This document shows, piece after piece, positions 37,321-50,233 of a stretch of DNA of 64,000 bases. The position numbers and the translations under genes were made by a program. Each line of letters starts with the position of its first letter. Position 1 is the stretch's first letter. This DNA is from Ziziphus jujuba (lineage: Eukaryota > Streptophyta > Magnoliopsida > Rosales > Rhamnaceae): the NCBI RefSeq assembly GCF_031755915.1, contig NC_083383.1:27799001-27863000 (forward strand). The letters run 5' to 3'. The notes beneath the pieces were generated by a model. The model was not told the DNA's origin. It was given only the letters and a program-made list of their open reading frames with translations, and did no database searches.

Positions 37321-39170
37321 ACTATATACCAAGTGATATCAGACAGCACTTGGCATCTCAAGTACCCCCTGATAGGGAGATAAGAGAGGTACTTGCAACT
37401 GAACTCCTTGGCATCCCAAGGCACCAATGCTAATAACTTGCCGTTCTACAGCCAACGAGAGGTCGACTAATGCTCACTATGTAAAATACTTGCTAACCCT
37501 CTCACCCCTAGCTCCCATAAGATGACTAAACAATACATATGTGCCAAACAATAATATACAATATAGAATATTAGTATTATATGGTGCTTCTAAAACAATA
37601 AAATTAGGCAATGTAACATAACACCAAATTTTTATAAACTAATTTCGGGTTCTAATAAACTTTTTCAACCCATAAAATTTCGTTATTTTGATTTAAACCA
37701 AAATTTATAAATCCACAAGATTTTGCCAAGATATTCTTTTTCCGTAGCAACCACATATATACACTATGTATATACATATTTTGTTCCAAAACAATTTATT
37801 TTCCAAATCTAAATTGCAATTTATACAAAATTAAATACAAAAACAACATTATTATACATAACATAAGTAATAATAATTTTCTTTAATTTAAAAAGCGCTA
37901 CAAATTTTACAGAAATTGAAACAATTCAATTTATATAATTTAATTGCTCAAAAATATACTTGGAAAATGGATTACTCACTAAAAATGGGGGTCATTTTGG
38001 ATCCTCTACAGGATTGGTCATCAATTTACACGGAAGACAATACCCATTAAAATAATATTTTAATCGGATATTTTACACACAATTTACAAAGGAAGCTAAT
38101 TCAAGCTTTAACTAAAATTAAGAACCTATATACTAAGTTGAAGCTTAGAATGCAAGGATCATGGATCAAGCCTTATCTATCAAAGATCTAGCCAGCAGTG
38201 GTTGGGATCTTGCCAGGAAGATCTAAGCAACTTGATGCTCTTGGATCTCGAGATCTTGCTCAAATTGTGCACGTTGAACCTTAGATTTGGATTCAAAGGG
38301 TTCAAATGTGGTGCAAAGGGGTGGTGGTTTAGCTGGGAACACACCAGAACTGGGGAAACTTGCAAGCTGGCACAATCGCTGGAAAATTCCTCCCATTCTG
38401 ACTTGTAAGATAGCCATCAGTCGTGAAAAGATAGGTTAGCCTTAGAGTGGGTAACACATTGGTGGTGGCAATGAGACAAGGCAGTGGTTGGAGAGAGAGA
38501 AATCGACTGGGGAAACTAACGATGATTGCCACTGAAAATTGCTTCGATCCCTATTTGTCAAGGCCAGATCACCATGAAATTTGGCTAGTTGATGCCTCCC
38601 CGAGTGGGCAATCCAGCGTAGTGGCATATGTAGGAATCAGCAGCTAGAGTGGAGAGATCTAGTCAGAGAAAGGAGCTGGCCTCTCTATCGGGTCCAATTC
38701 GTCCACAATTTTTAACCATATCTCCAATTTTGACGTACTACTTGTCCACGAATTCAGGTTGATGCGTACTTCGGCATGGTGCCTCAGTCAAGGCAAAATT
38801 CTCCTTGTGGTAAAAAGTCAACCATGGAGCCTAATTGATCAACTCTGGTCAAACTTGGTCAATGTGCAAAAATTCTAGCATACTCCGGTGTGGTGTTATA
38901 GTTTTTATTGATAAATGATTATTTTTAAAATTTTCGTGGATATTTTTGTATTTTGAATGTTAGATATTTCAGGACATACCCATTTTTTGAACCATGCTCT
39001 GGAGAAGTTTTCTTTAAACTAAAATACAACTAAAAATGTTTGATTTTGTTTTTTTTTTTAAATATTAAAAATGGAGGGCTTAAAAAAAAAAAGCAGTGGT
39101 TTTGTCCCCACGGGGAAAAATATATGTTGATTTAATAAATTTATTTGTTATTCATATAACATCTTGGATT

Positions 39171-39430
39171 CTTTTTTTATTTATTTTTTATTTGTTAAAT
39201 AGAATATTTCATTGAGAAAGAAACAAACATCAGTTTAGATTGCTATTTAAAATAGCAAAGAAAATATGAGGTAAACTCCAGCTTCCAATAGGATTTTACT
39301 CTTATAGATTTGGCAACCAAGTCTGCTGTCTTATTAGCTTCTCTTGGTATAAAAACCACCTCCGAGTGAGCTAATTGCATCAAATATTCTCTAATATCTT
39401 TAACAATCACAATAAGGAAACTTCAGAATA
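39171..39430 (-). mobile_element. 5'-truncated LINE (L1-type) 3' end
   Basis: The minus strand encodes the C-terminal RNase H part of a plant L1 element: VKDIREYLMQLAHSE, then FIPREANKTADLVAKS, then a stop near 39246. The REAN..AD..AK motif is typical of this domain. Downstream is a short 3' UTR and an A-rich tail (plus strand T-rich at 39171-39200). The rest of the element is missing, as usual for truncated LINE insertions. Confidence 0.65.
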
Positions 39431-40025
39431 TCTAACATAACCTTTAGAAGTAGAAAGTTAAAGTATTTGTAATAATTCTGTCTATTGCTAGATTTATTTT
39501 TTTTTTGGCCATATCATGAATATAAACAACTACTGAAAAAAAAAATTCCATTGGGTCTATCTAGGTAACTTATCAAGCTGATGTGATAAGAAAAAAAAAA
39601 ATAGAAACTGTTTATATGACCCCTAATTTTGATGAGTTTGTCAGACAGTGTGAAATTTCTTTGAAAGAAAAACTTTCTTCAAAAAGTCTATTTTTTTAAA
39701 AAAAAGAATAGCCATAAATAGTCTTCTGCACATTATTAACATAGAATAATTTTAAAATTATCTGTAAGTTTATGCCACATAAATTTAAACAATGTCAAAT
39801 TCTATGTCACATAAACAGCAATCTACATTTGTAATTGGAGATTCTCTCACTTTGACAATGTCTAATTTTGTTTTTTACTACATCAGCTTACAGGGTGTTT
39901 AAGCAGACTTGTTGGAGAAGTTTTTTTTTTTTTTCATTTTTTTAGTGGCTATTTATTTTTCTTCTTCTTTTGCTTCTTATTTATTTTATTTATTTTTATT
40001 ATGGAATAAGATAAACACATAGATT

Positions 40026-40375
40026 GAAGAGGACAATAAATCTGTACCCAAAACATTTGATAGCTATATATATAAGCCCTACATATTAGCTCTAAAGAAC
40101 AACTTGATGCATATTTTTGTTGAATATTACAAGAGGTACCATTTTGTTTGTTAAAATACCAGTCAAGTATATGTGTGTCACTAATTGATTGGGTTAAATT
40201 ATATTCTACTTATTTCCTGAAAGGTTCATTTGTCATATCTAAGTTATATTAATATGTTAATTAATAAAATAATAACACGTGTATATTTAGGATTTAGTAG
40301 ATACCTTGATAGATTGGATGGTACCTCTAACATTACCTATTTTATACCATGGATGTTGGAAAGAGAATCAAAGTT
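40026..40375 (+). repeat. dispersed repeat, copy 2 (paired with 33727-33960)
   Basis: It contains GAAGAGGACAATAAATC (40026), GCCCTACATATTAGCTC (40076) and GGATGTTGGAAAGAGAATCAA (40352), which match the minus strand at 33.7-34.0 kb in the same order. The spacer between the last two blocks is about 230 bp longer here. The family is unknown. Confidence 0.6.
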
Positions 40376-41735
40376 ACCACACTCAATGGGAGGATTGTAT
40401 GTCAGGATCCCTCCAGAAGTTCTCTACTGGAACCGTAGGATGGCTCAAATTAAGGGAAATCCTACTAGAAATTCTATAGAAATCCGATAACATCTCTCTT
40501 ATAAGTAAATTTTGCTCAAATTTAACCCTACACAGAAAACGCATTTCTATATATACTTGTAGCCGCTCACACTTTCCATTTACTACAATTCCACATATTT
40601 CTAGCACTCCATAGATAAATATCAGCATATAAATATAAATATAATACATATCATCCCAAAATTCATAATATTATTAGTAAAATGATGAATGCAACAATAA
40701 TAATAATGTTGATGATGATAATGATACTAATAATAATAATAATTCCAATAACATCATCACTATCCAAAACTAGCGTAAAAATATATTTTTATATGTATAT
40801 GACTAAGTATACACTCCCTTGAAGGTTCCAAATAATCTGTCTATAGGCTGAAATATATGTCTGAGAGTTGAGTACTTAAAGGCCGTAATACCTACCCATA
40901 GGCTAAAATACCTACCTGTAGGTTGCAATATCTTTCTAAAAGCTAAATAACCTACCCGAAAGCTATCCTAGATATCTATCATCGGTACTATATGAACTTT
41001 CTCATTTCTTAACTAAGTTACACATGCACTTCCAAATCCAAAAAATCATCAATTAAAAAAAAATGTGCAACTAATAATAATAATAATAATAATAATAAGA
41101 TAATAATATAATTAAACTCTGATGTTTAAAAATTATTTAAAACTATTAATGAATCCATAAATATAAAACATTGAAACCATATAAAACCCATATAAAAGTC
41201 TATCAATAAAACTAAAAATCACCTATTATACCATATTTTTCTTTATAGAAAATAATTAATCAAAGTCATTGAAATATAGGTACAGATGATATTAATAATA
41301 CTCCTTAAACTTGTACAGTCTATATAAATATATTCATATATATATGTATATATATATATATATATATCAAACAAGTACGTATATATATATAGATATGTGC
41401 ATACAAGTTTATGGAAGACCATATAAAATTTCAAGTCAAGTAATGATTAGTATATATTTAATCATGCCTAATTCACTTAGAAAAACAAAATTACTTACTA
41501 TACCATATTTAAACACAAATATCTCAACCCCATTTCCTCAACCCATTATATATTCCAAAACATCGAACTTATGCTGGGGTTTCCACTAGCACGTGTAAGA
41601 CATGTGAATTCCACATTCCATCAAAATATATTCCATCCAAATTCATTTTTTGACAATTTAACATGATAAGGGCATAAGCCAATAGCAAATTTATAGTCTC
41701 TGATCAAACAAGGAAACAATGTTACTTGAGAGACC

Positions 41736-43034
41736 AGTCAGGACCCATCCAGTATCCCTTCTTGAAACCCTACATAAGTCCTAATTTCAGGAGAAACCCC
41801 AGCAGATCATCCTACGGAAAATCTAATAGCTTCTTCCCTAACAGTAGAGTGTGCCCTAAACTTTCCTACACGAAAACACACTTCTATTCGCCCCACCTTA
41901 CTACAGATAATTCCACAATTAGTAGCACTTCAATAACAAAATATAAATATAGATGTAAATATATTAGAAATAATTTAAAAATATGAAATACCTTTAATTA
42001 ATCACGTCCGCCCATACCAACCACTTTGTACCGCACTATATTTCAATATTGTTTTACAAACATACCAATGCATAATGTAAGAAAGGGGGTAATAAAGCAA
42101 CCAAAGTAATAGTAATATGAATGAATGTAATAGCTCAACTTGCCCTAAGGCTTACACACTTGCCCGACGGCATACATACTTGCCTGAAGGCTTCCACATT
42201 TGCCCGAATTCTTCACGTATAATAATCATAATAACAATTGATAATAACAATAAAAATAATAATAATGATAATGATAATAATAATAGCAATACAAGTAATA
42301 ATAATGAAAATAATAATAATGAATAAATAATAATAATAATTATAATAATCTCAACAATTGATAATAACAACCACGGTAATAATTGAAAATAATTTTATTG
42401 GTAAATACCATTGATAATAAAAATAGTAACAACAATAATTATAATAATGATAATGAAAATAATAATAAGAGAAATAAAATAACATAATAAAATAATAAAA
42501 TATTAATATAATATAATATTATAATATTTTATTAAGGATGACACTTGGTACTTTATAAACATGACATATGGTGCATCCCAATTGATGACTAACGGCATAA
42601 ATCAAAGACTTTTTTGAATATTCCACTACCCGGTAAAATCAGTCTAAAAAAAATAGATATAATTTTACAGACCCATAACTTTTCAACTGCATGTCCAAAT
42701 TAAGCGTGCCTCCAGTTTATGGACTCATATCGACGATCACTTTCATGTAACACATGGGTCAACACTAAAATCTATGTAAATAAAAAGCCAACTTCAGACT
42801 CGTTGATCAGTGTTGATCGCATTTGTTTTCAACCATAACTTTCTATTCTTATCTCCGATTTTGCCATACCACCAGGCTATGAATTCATGCATACGAGTAT
42901 TTTGTCATCGTACCTCAGTCAACATGAAATTCCGTCCATAGTAAAAAGTAAACTACATGATCCACTTGGTCAACCTCGGTCAACCTTGGTCAAAAATTCA
43001 AATTCGGGATATTTTCTTGAATCAGGGTGTTAAA
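41736..43034 (-). mobile_element. internally deleted gypsy LTR copy
   Basis: It starts AGTCAGGACCC and ends GGTGTTAAA, close to the family termini. It is only 1.3 kb: the first 0.75 kb of an LTR joined to the last 0.5 kb near 42530. The sequence on the right (43035 on) resumes an LTR body, suggesting that this copy is nested in another. The flanking bases do not form a clear duplication. Confidence 0.55.
42138..42217 (-). repeat. four 20-bp tandem units
   Basis: Four successive 20-bp units begin ACTTGCCC or close variants (ACTTGCCTGAAGGCTTCCAC). Two units of the same kind lie at 4903-4942 in copy B. In both places an (AAT)n tract follows, so B and this copy belong to one LTR subfamily. Confidence 0.85.
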
Positions 43035-45733
43035 ACAAAGAAAAATGAATTAGCAATAATAAATACAAGAATATAAGAAGAGTTCTAGAATACACTACAT
43101 GAAACATGTAGAAGGGTACGGATTCAAAAAATGTTGTCTGGCGCTTGAACAGTAGGCCACTAACTATCCAGATCTAGGGCAATCAGGTCTAAAGTGAAAA
43201 AAAAAAAAAAACTAATAAGATACTAATCATCCTACTTAGTGGTACTTATCTAATATTAGCAGTTATCATAATAATAAATATAACAATAATATCAATAATA
43301 ATAAATAAATAATAAAAAAATTAAAAGATTTAATCATAGCAATATTATTAATGATAACAATAATAATATGGGTAATTTAGGAAATTAAAGTAAATATGTA
43401 ATTTAAGAAATTAAAGTAAATATTTAAAATAAATATTTTTTTCTCTGAAAACCTTCACAAATTTACTCAATTTGAAAAGTTCTCCTATTTAAAAAAATTA
43501 TTTACACAAAACTATTATTTCTATCCAATTTATAATATATATATATATATGTTTATCGGAAATAAAACAAAATAAATTAACACTTACAAATGTCTCACGA
43601 ATGATCATTTTGATAAATAAAGAAATGAATAAATAAAATAATAAGATAAAAGAAATTAAAATGCTGCAATTAAAATAAACAAACCAACAAATAATTTAAG
43701 ATAAAATATGCAAAGTCAAATAATACTCAAACCATTTAAGAATATGTAAAATCATAACTTAACATAAATTATAAAAATCAGTTGCAAGTAAAACCAAATA
43801 AAGTAACATTTTAAGAATCATTCCAAAATGATTGGTTAAGTAAACAGTTAAATTTAGTAAAGTGATTAAAATAATTAAAATAAATAAAACCAATGAGCAT
43901 CCAAACAAATAACGAAATAAATAAATAAATGATTAATTAAACAATTAAACACATAATTTAAATAAATCCATCAAAAATATTCATAAGCACTTAAAATATC
44001 ATGCCTATACTTGATGTATTATATTATATACTGAGTGATGTCAGATTGTGTTTGGCATCCTAAACACCACCTGACAAAAGGAGAGGGTAAAAGATATATG
44101 CAATCGAATATTTTAACGTCCCAAAGACATCAATGCTAACAACCTGCCATCCTAGGCCAAAAGGGCAGCCGCTAATACCTACATGGCGAAGTACTTGCTT
44201 GCCGTCTTTCACCTTAGATCCCATAGGATAGCTAATTAGTACCTGCACGATAATCCGTGACAACAATGGTATAGAACATTAGTATTTTATGGTACATTTA
44301 AAATCATAATTCCAAGCTTTAATATAATATTGTGAAATCATTAATGCCAGCAAATACTGTTTATAAACCTATACCAAAAAATCATAAAACTGAACCAGCA
44401 ATAATAGTGTAATTTTTCTCATACCATTAATCAGTATTTGAATAATTTAACAATAAAAATGATTTATAATTTATAGTTGAACATAACAATTATACTTATA
44501 AAAATATATAATATACTTACAAATCCTATTAATGTAAGCAACCATGTTAAATCCAAAATTTATAATAACAAATATTCTATGTTCCCAAAATATATTTTTA
44601 AAAAAATCATAAATCACAATCCAAAAAAGAAAAAAAATTATGGATAAAACATGTTAACTCATAAAAATACCTTTATTAATAATTAATTTTTTAAGTCATA
44701 AATAATTAACAATAACTATAATTAATTATCATTTAGATAAAAAGCATCCTACCAAAAATCATAAATACCTTAGATTACACAATTTAACACAGTGGTCAAT
44801 ATGATAAAAAAAAAATCCAAATTTATAATATAATAAATTTCTATTAACCCCAAGAATATAATTTTTGGAAAATGTATCAATCACATAAAAAGACAAATTA
44901 CTAAGATTCTTCCACGTGATCGGTTCCACAATTTACACAGTTGCCTAAAATATCATAAAAAATAAAACATATATTAAAATATAAATTTTTTTGGGTACTT
45001 TACACACAATTCATCTAGGGGTTTAAAAACAAACCTTAATCAAAATTAGCAAACTATAAACTATATACGAAAACGAAGTTTAAAGCTCAAGGGTCACTAA
45101 TCCGATCTTATCTGTTGAAAATTCGGCCAATGAAATCACATCGAAAGACTCGACCAATTTTAAGCTCTTGGATCTCACAATTTAACTTGAATTGAGCCAA
45201 AAGGACCTTATATTTGGGTTTAGAAGGGTAAAAAATGGTGAGAAAGGGTGGTGGATCGGTCTGAAACTTGCTGAAAAAGTGAGAAATGGTAGGCCACCAT
45301 CGTCATAAATGATCAGTCCAATCTTGATGCGTTGCAAATAATCTGGCTGTGAAAATTGGGCAGTCGACTGATTTCAAGGTAGGTTGTAGGACAGTGATGA
45401 AGGTGAGAAAGAACGGTGGTCGGAAATAGGTCAATTTGGAGGTTCCCACCACTGCCAGAAAAATTACTTAGATCTCGGTGAATCTCTAGCCTGTTTGCCA
45501 TGAAATTTTGTAGGCTGTGCATTGTCGAGAGGGCCTTCTGAAGGAGCTGTGCATGAGACAAAACGATGGCCAGAGGTGGCTGTTTTGGTCAAAAAATTAT
45601 GGTTTCTCTTTCTCCCCCCCCAAAACACCATTAGTTCGATGGTGACCAATAAAAAGCCTCCTTTTGGCTACCATTCACCCATATGTGCCAAGTTATCAAC
45701 CACGTAAAAGTTGATGCATGGCAGGTGTCGGCT

Positions 45734-45944
45734 GATATTTTTAAATTCCTTCATTTTTAAAATGCTTTTCAATAAAAATACTCGATAAAATTGATTCCAA
45801 AATATAACTATAAACTTCACAGACCCATAACTTTCAACCGATATTTTTAAATTCCCCCATTTTTAAAATGCTTTTCAATAAAATTACTAGATAAAATTGA
45901 TTCTAAAATATAATTATAAACTTCACAGACCCATAACTTTCTAC
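45734..45944 (-). repeat. 106-bp tandem duplication inside the LTR
   Basis: Two adjacent units begin GATATTTTTAAATTCC and end CAGACCCATAACTTTC; they differ at only a few bases. The duplication affects one copy of the LTR family only. Confidence 0.9.
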
Positions 45945-46549
45945 TAGCCTGCGAAGTCATATCAACGAGTACTACATAATGGTATGCAAGTTAACACCAT
46001 AACTTATACAAATAAAAAGTCAACCTTGGGCCTTACTTAGTCAATTCAGATAAAAAATCATGCTGACTATAACTTTTCAATCCTAACTTGAAATCTGGCG
46101 TACCGCTAGTGTATTGACTCATGGTGACATGTACTTCACAATGGTGCCATGTTTAAAATGAAATTTTAGCTATACTGAAAATTCAACCATGGAACCCACT
46201 AGATTAATCCTAATCAACTCTAGTCAAACTTAGTTGAAATGAGAAAAGAAATCCATAACAATTTTGAATGGAGTGTTAAAGAGGCACTACGGTATAGCTG
46301 GCATGGTAGGCTATCAGATGGTGATGGCGATATGACTTAGATCCACTAGAATCAGAGCAATTTTCGTATGAACATGGTTGGTGTACAAGGGATGAGGGAG
46401 AGAGAGAGAGAGATCTTTCCATTATTGTGGAAGAAGAAGAAAAATAAAAAGAAAAATAAATAAAAAATGAAAAAATTGATTGGCACCTATCAATTTATGA
46501 CATGTGGCACTTGTGAGAGATATTTTTAAATATCTCCTTTACTTAACTT

Positions 46550-46835
46550 TGTTAGAATCCACCAAAGATTCCACACCAGAACCCTAGGCTACTCTAACTA
46601 GGGGAAACCCCAACAAATCTTCTTGCAAAAAATCTGGTAGCATTTCCCTTATAGGTTGGACATATCCCAAAATTTCCTGCACAAAATACACATTCTAATA
46701 ATGCACCACTTTATTCCTCCTTACTACAAAATTTTTCATAAAGGGTAGCACTTTAACAATAAAATAATGCAAAGAACAGGCACAAAAGCAAATAAATGAT
46801 AATCCAACATTTTAAGTAATTTATAAAATAGTAGG
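46550..46835 (-). repeat. gypsy LTR 3'-terminal fragment joined to the RT region
   Basis: It starts TGTTAGAATCC and matches the first 280 bases of the other minus-strand LTR copies (for example 49338-49620, with shared AATAATGCAA and AAAGCAAATAAATGATAATCCAAC motifs). It abuts the RT frame directly, so RNase H, integrase and most of the 3' LTR are deleted. Confidence 0.7.
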
Positions 46836-49320
46836 GCACTCCTAATTCAACACGGCTTTACCTTCTTGAGATGCACGTAGATGCCATCTGCTGATAATAT
46901 ATGCCTAAGGAAATCCACTTGATTTAGCCAAAACTTAAAATTTTCAAATTTAGTATACATGTGGTGCTGCCTTAGGGTTTGAAGCACTCTCCTTAAATGT
47001 TTCACATGCTCTTCTCTACTCCATGAATATACCAGAATATCATCTTTGACCATAATGATAAAATGGTTTAAGTACAAGCAAAACAAATGGTTCATCAAAT
47101 TTGTGAAGCCTATTGGGGCATTGGTAAGTTGAAACGACATCAAGAACTCATAGTGCTCATACCTCGTCCTAAGAGCAGTTTTCGGAATATTCGACAACTT
47201 AATCCTTAACTAATGGTACTTAAACCTTAAGTCAATCTTGGATAACACATTAGCACCTTGAAGTTGATCAAGCAGGTCATTAATACAAGGCAGTAGGTAA
47301 TGGTTTGGAATAGTCACATTATTGAGTTGCATGTGGTCAACACATAACCCCAAGCTACCATTCTTCTTTTTCACAAACAAAAATGATGCTCCATAAGGCT
47401 ATGTGCTCGGTCTAATATAACCTTTATCCTCTAGTGCTTGTAATTGAATCTTTAACTCCTTCAACTCTACTGATGCCATTCCATATGGTGGCAACGAGAT
47501 AGGTATGGTAACCATAACCAAATCAATGGCAAAATCAATTCCTCTCCAATGGTAATCTTAGTAACTCGTTGGGAAACAAGGCTAGAAAGTTTCTTACCAT
47601 AGGCATGTATTCCAACCTTATACCACCTGCTCGGGTGTCAATCACATAAATGAGATACCCTTAACAACCCTTTTTAAGTAACTTCTTAATAGCGAAGGCA
47701 GAAATCAACCCCGATAAAGGCCTCCTCTACTTTTAATGGAACACCAAGTTTGGTTAGATTAGCTGCCTAAACGTCACTTCCTTGTTATAGCATTCATAGA
47801 TGCATGATCTGCAGCTAGCCAATCCATACCTAGGATCCCATCTAACCTAAAAAGATTAAATAGAATAAAATCTGCTTCCATCACTTAATCATCAATATAG
47901 AAGAGGCAATCCTTAAGAATTTAATTAAGCCATAAGGATTCTCATATAGAGGTGGCAATCTCTAATTGACACCTAGAAGGATCGAAGTTATTCCAACTCG
48001 GACAAAAAATTCATATGAGACTAAGGAATTTGTAGCTCCCAGGTCTATACATACAAGTGCAATGCTACCAAAAATGTTCAAAGTACCTGTGACCACATCG
48101 AGTGTGTGTAAGGCCTCCTGTTGTGTCATCACAAACACCTGGATTTGACCTTTTTATTGGGACCTCCGTCCTCTGCCTCTACTTGGTCCTATGGACTTCT
48201 ATGCCGATCTAGACGAACAACTGCTACCTGGCTTGCTTGAGAACTCTAGCCTGTATAACCATTATCCTGCTGAGTTTGTGGCTTGATCCCAACACTTTAG
48301 TATTACTACAGGGGCAATCTTTCCTCAAGTGGCCCAATTGCCTACACTGGAAAAGCAGACCATCCCATTAGCAAAACCTACCATGCAGCTTGCCACAAAT
48401 TCTACAATGGTTTGGGATTGCCTCCAAGGTTAGACCTCTAATAGAAACTAACGTCACCATAGATTGAATGTCGAGTTGCCTGGGGGAAATGATAGCCTTT
48501 TCACATTAAGTTACCCTGCGGGCTTGTCCACCATTATTAAAGGAACCTGGGCTATGACTCCTTTTCAAGGATTTTTGGCTAGGAGCTTCCATGTAGGCAC
48601 CGTCAAATGACCTACGCTTCGACCTACACATCTAGATCTGCCTCTCCAAATGAAGCATGACATCTTGCGTAAACTGATAAGTCAGGTGCACCTCTCTAGA
48701 GATGTTTAAGGCTATATTCTTTTTCAGGCCATCGATGAACCTCGTCTTCTTGCTGGCATCATTCGAAATCAAGTGCATATAGAATTCAAATAGCTTTTTG
48801 AAATTCCTCTTGTACTATGAGATTGTCATGTTTCCTTGGTGCAGTCCCACAAATTCTCTCCTTCGTGCCTCATAGAAGGTTATTACTCAGTGGTAAAGGC
48901 ATTCTTGAACTGCTACCATGTATGGCAACTTCATGTCCTTTCTACCCTCCATTACTTCCTAGGATCGCCCTTTAACATGAAGCTTGAAATTCTAACCCTA
49001 TCTTTGTTGAGGCATTGCATCCCATCCTCTAGAATCTTTTCTATATCAACAACCATGCAATGGCCACAGTTGGACCTTGGATTCTGACAAAATTTACTGC
49101 TCTTAACCATCGCGCATGGTCCACTATATATCCAATAGTGCTCGCACCTCCCAACGCTTGGGTCAATTGTGAGATGCATGTGTACCCCATCTACGTAGTG
49201 GATTTTAGAGAAACAAAGTAGGAGTTCAAAAGGAAAGTACTTTAACAATGCCGATACAAAAGAATAATTAGTGGATGGGACGTATAAAAACGCATAATCC
49301 TTTAAGAATACAAAAACCTA
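46836..49320 (-). pseudogene. Ty3/gypsy gag-protease-RT remnant
   Basis: On the minus strand, in order: gag capsid (DIEKILEDGMQCL and SSFMLKGD, about 49050-48955), a nucleocapsid knuckle (QCRQLGHLRKDC, about 48355-48320) with its first Cys lost, the protease-end motif ILGMDWLAADHA (about 47845-47810), and RT. RT shows [34 protein letters not shown] and KIDL, then RTRYEHYEFL, FQLTNAP and DDILVYSWSREEH (open frame 47197-46847). The catalytic YxDD region reads MVKDD. The motif spelling is chromovirus-like (Tekay/Del type), which agrees with the long LTR. Many stops and shifts are present. RNase H, integrase and any chromodomain are deleted. It is not functional. Confidence 0.85.
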
Positions 49321-49321
49321 G

Positions 49322-49335
49322 AACTCTGATATCAA
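49322..49335 (-). other. primer-binding site of the gypsy element
   Basis: The minus strand reads TTGATATCAGAGTT two bases after the end of the 5' LTR, close to the initiator tRNA-Met site TGGTATCAGAGC. It fixes the orientation and the LTR boundary at 49338. Confidence 0.7.
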
Positions 49336-49337
49336 TA

Positions 49338-50190
49338 TCTCAAGACTCACCTAAGATTCTATACTGAAACCCTAGGCTAGCCTCAACTAGGGGACACCCC
49401 ACCAAACTTTTTTATGGAAAATCTAACAGCATCTTCCCTAGAAGTTGAACTTACCCTAAATTTCCCTATATTGAAAACAAACTCCAATAATACACTTAGT
49501 CTTTTCACTTATTACAAAAATTTTCACAAAAGGCAACACTTCAATAATAAAATAATACAAGGAATAAGCATAAAAGCAAATGAATGATAATCCAACAATT
49601 TATATAACTTATAAAATAACAATTTAAATAAGTTAATCCAAAAATTTTTAAATAAATAATTAAAATATAATAAAATATATTTTAACAAATTTTTTTTTGT
49701 TTAAAACTCGCAGTAGGAATCAATCTGATGCACCATCTTAAGTACCAAGTGATGTCAGGTAGTATTCAAAGTCCCAAGCACCATTCTAACGAGGAGGTTA
49801 AGAGAGTTACTTGTAATCGAACACCTTGGCGTCTTAAAGTCCTGATGCTAATAACTTGCTATCCTACAGCCAATGGGGGGTGGCTGATGTTTACTGTGTA
49901 AAATATTTGCCAACCTTTTCGCCATTAGCTCCCACAGGATGGCTAATCAATATCTGCATACTAAACAACATATGCAGTACAAAACACCACTACCTTATGG
50001 TATACTTAAGTAATAAAATTTGACAATGCAACATACACCAAATTTTTATAAAATAATATTGGATTTTTAACACATTTTTCTAAACCCATAAAATTACTCA
50101 TTATTGTTAATCAAAATCTTAAATCAAACAATTTTATGAAATCAATCCTTTCCATATAAATACAATTAACATATATTTTCACATACGTAC

Positions 50191-50233
<43 letters not shown>

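Larger units (their letters stand above)
35239..38900 (-). mobile_element. Ty3/gypsy solo LTR, copy D, with perfect TSD and a nested LTR
   Basis: The left edge TGTAGGCTGC and right edge GTGTTATA are mutated family termini. The flanking five bases are identical: GTTTT at 35234-35238 and at 38901-38905. Without the nested 1022-bp element and its duplicated 5 bp, the LTR is about 2.6 kb. No internal coding region is present, so this is a solo LTR. The markers TCAGACAGCACTTGGCATC (near 37349) and GAATTCAGGTTGATGCGTAC (near 38751) match other copies. Confidence 0.85.
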
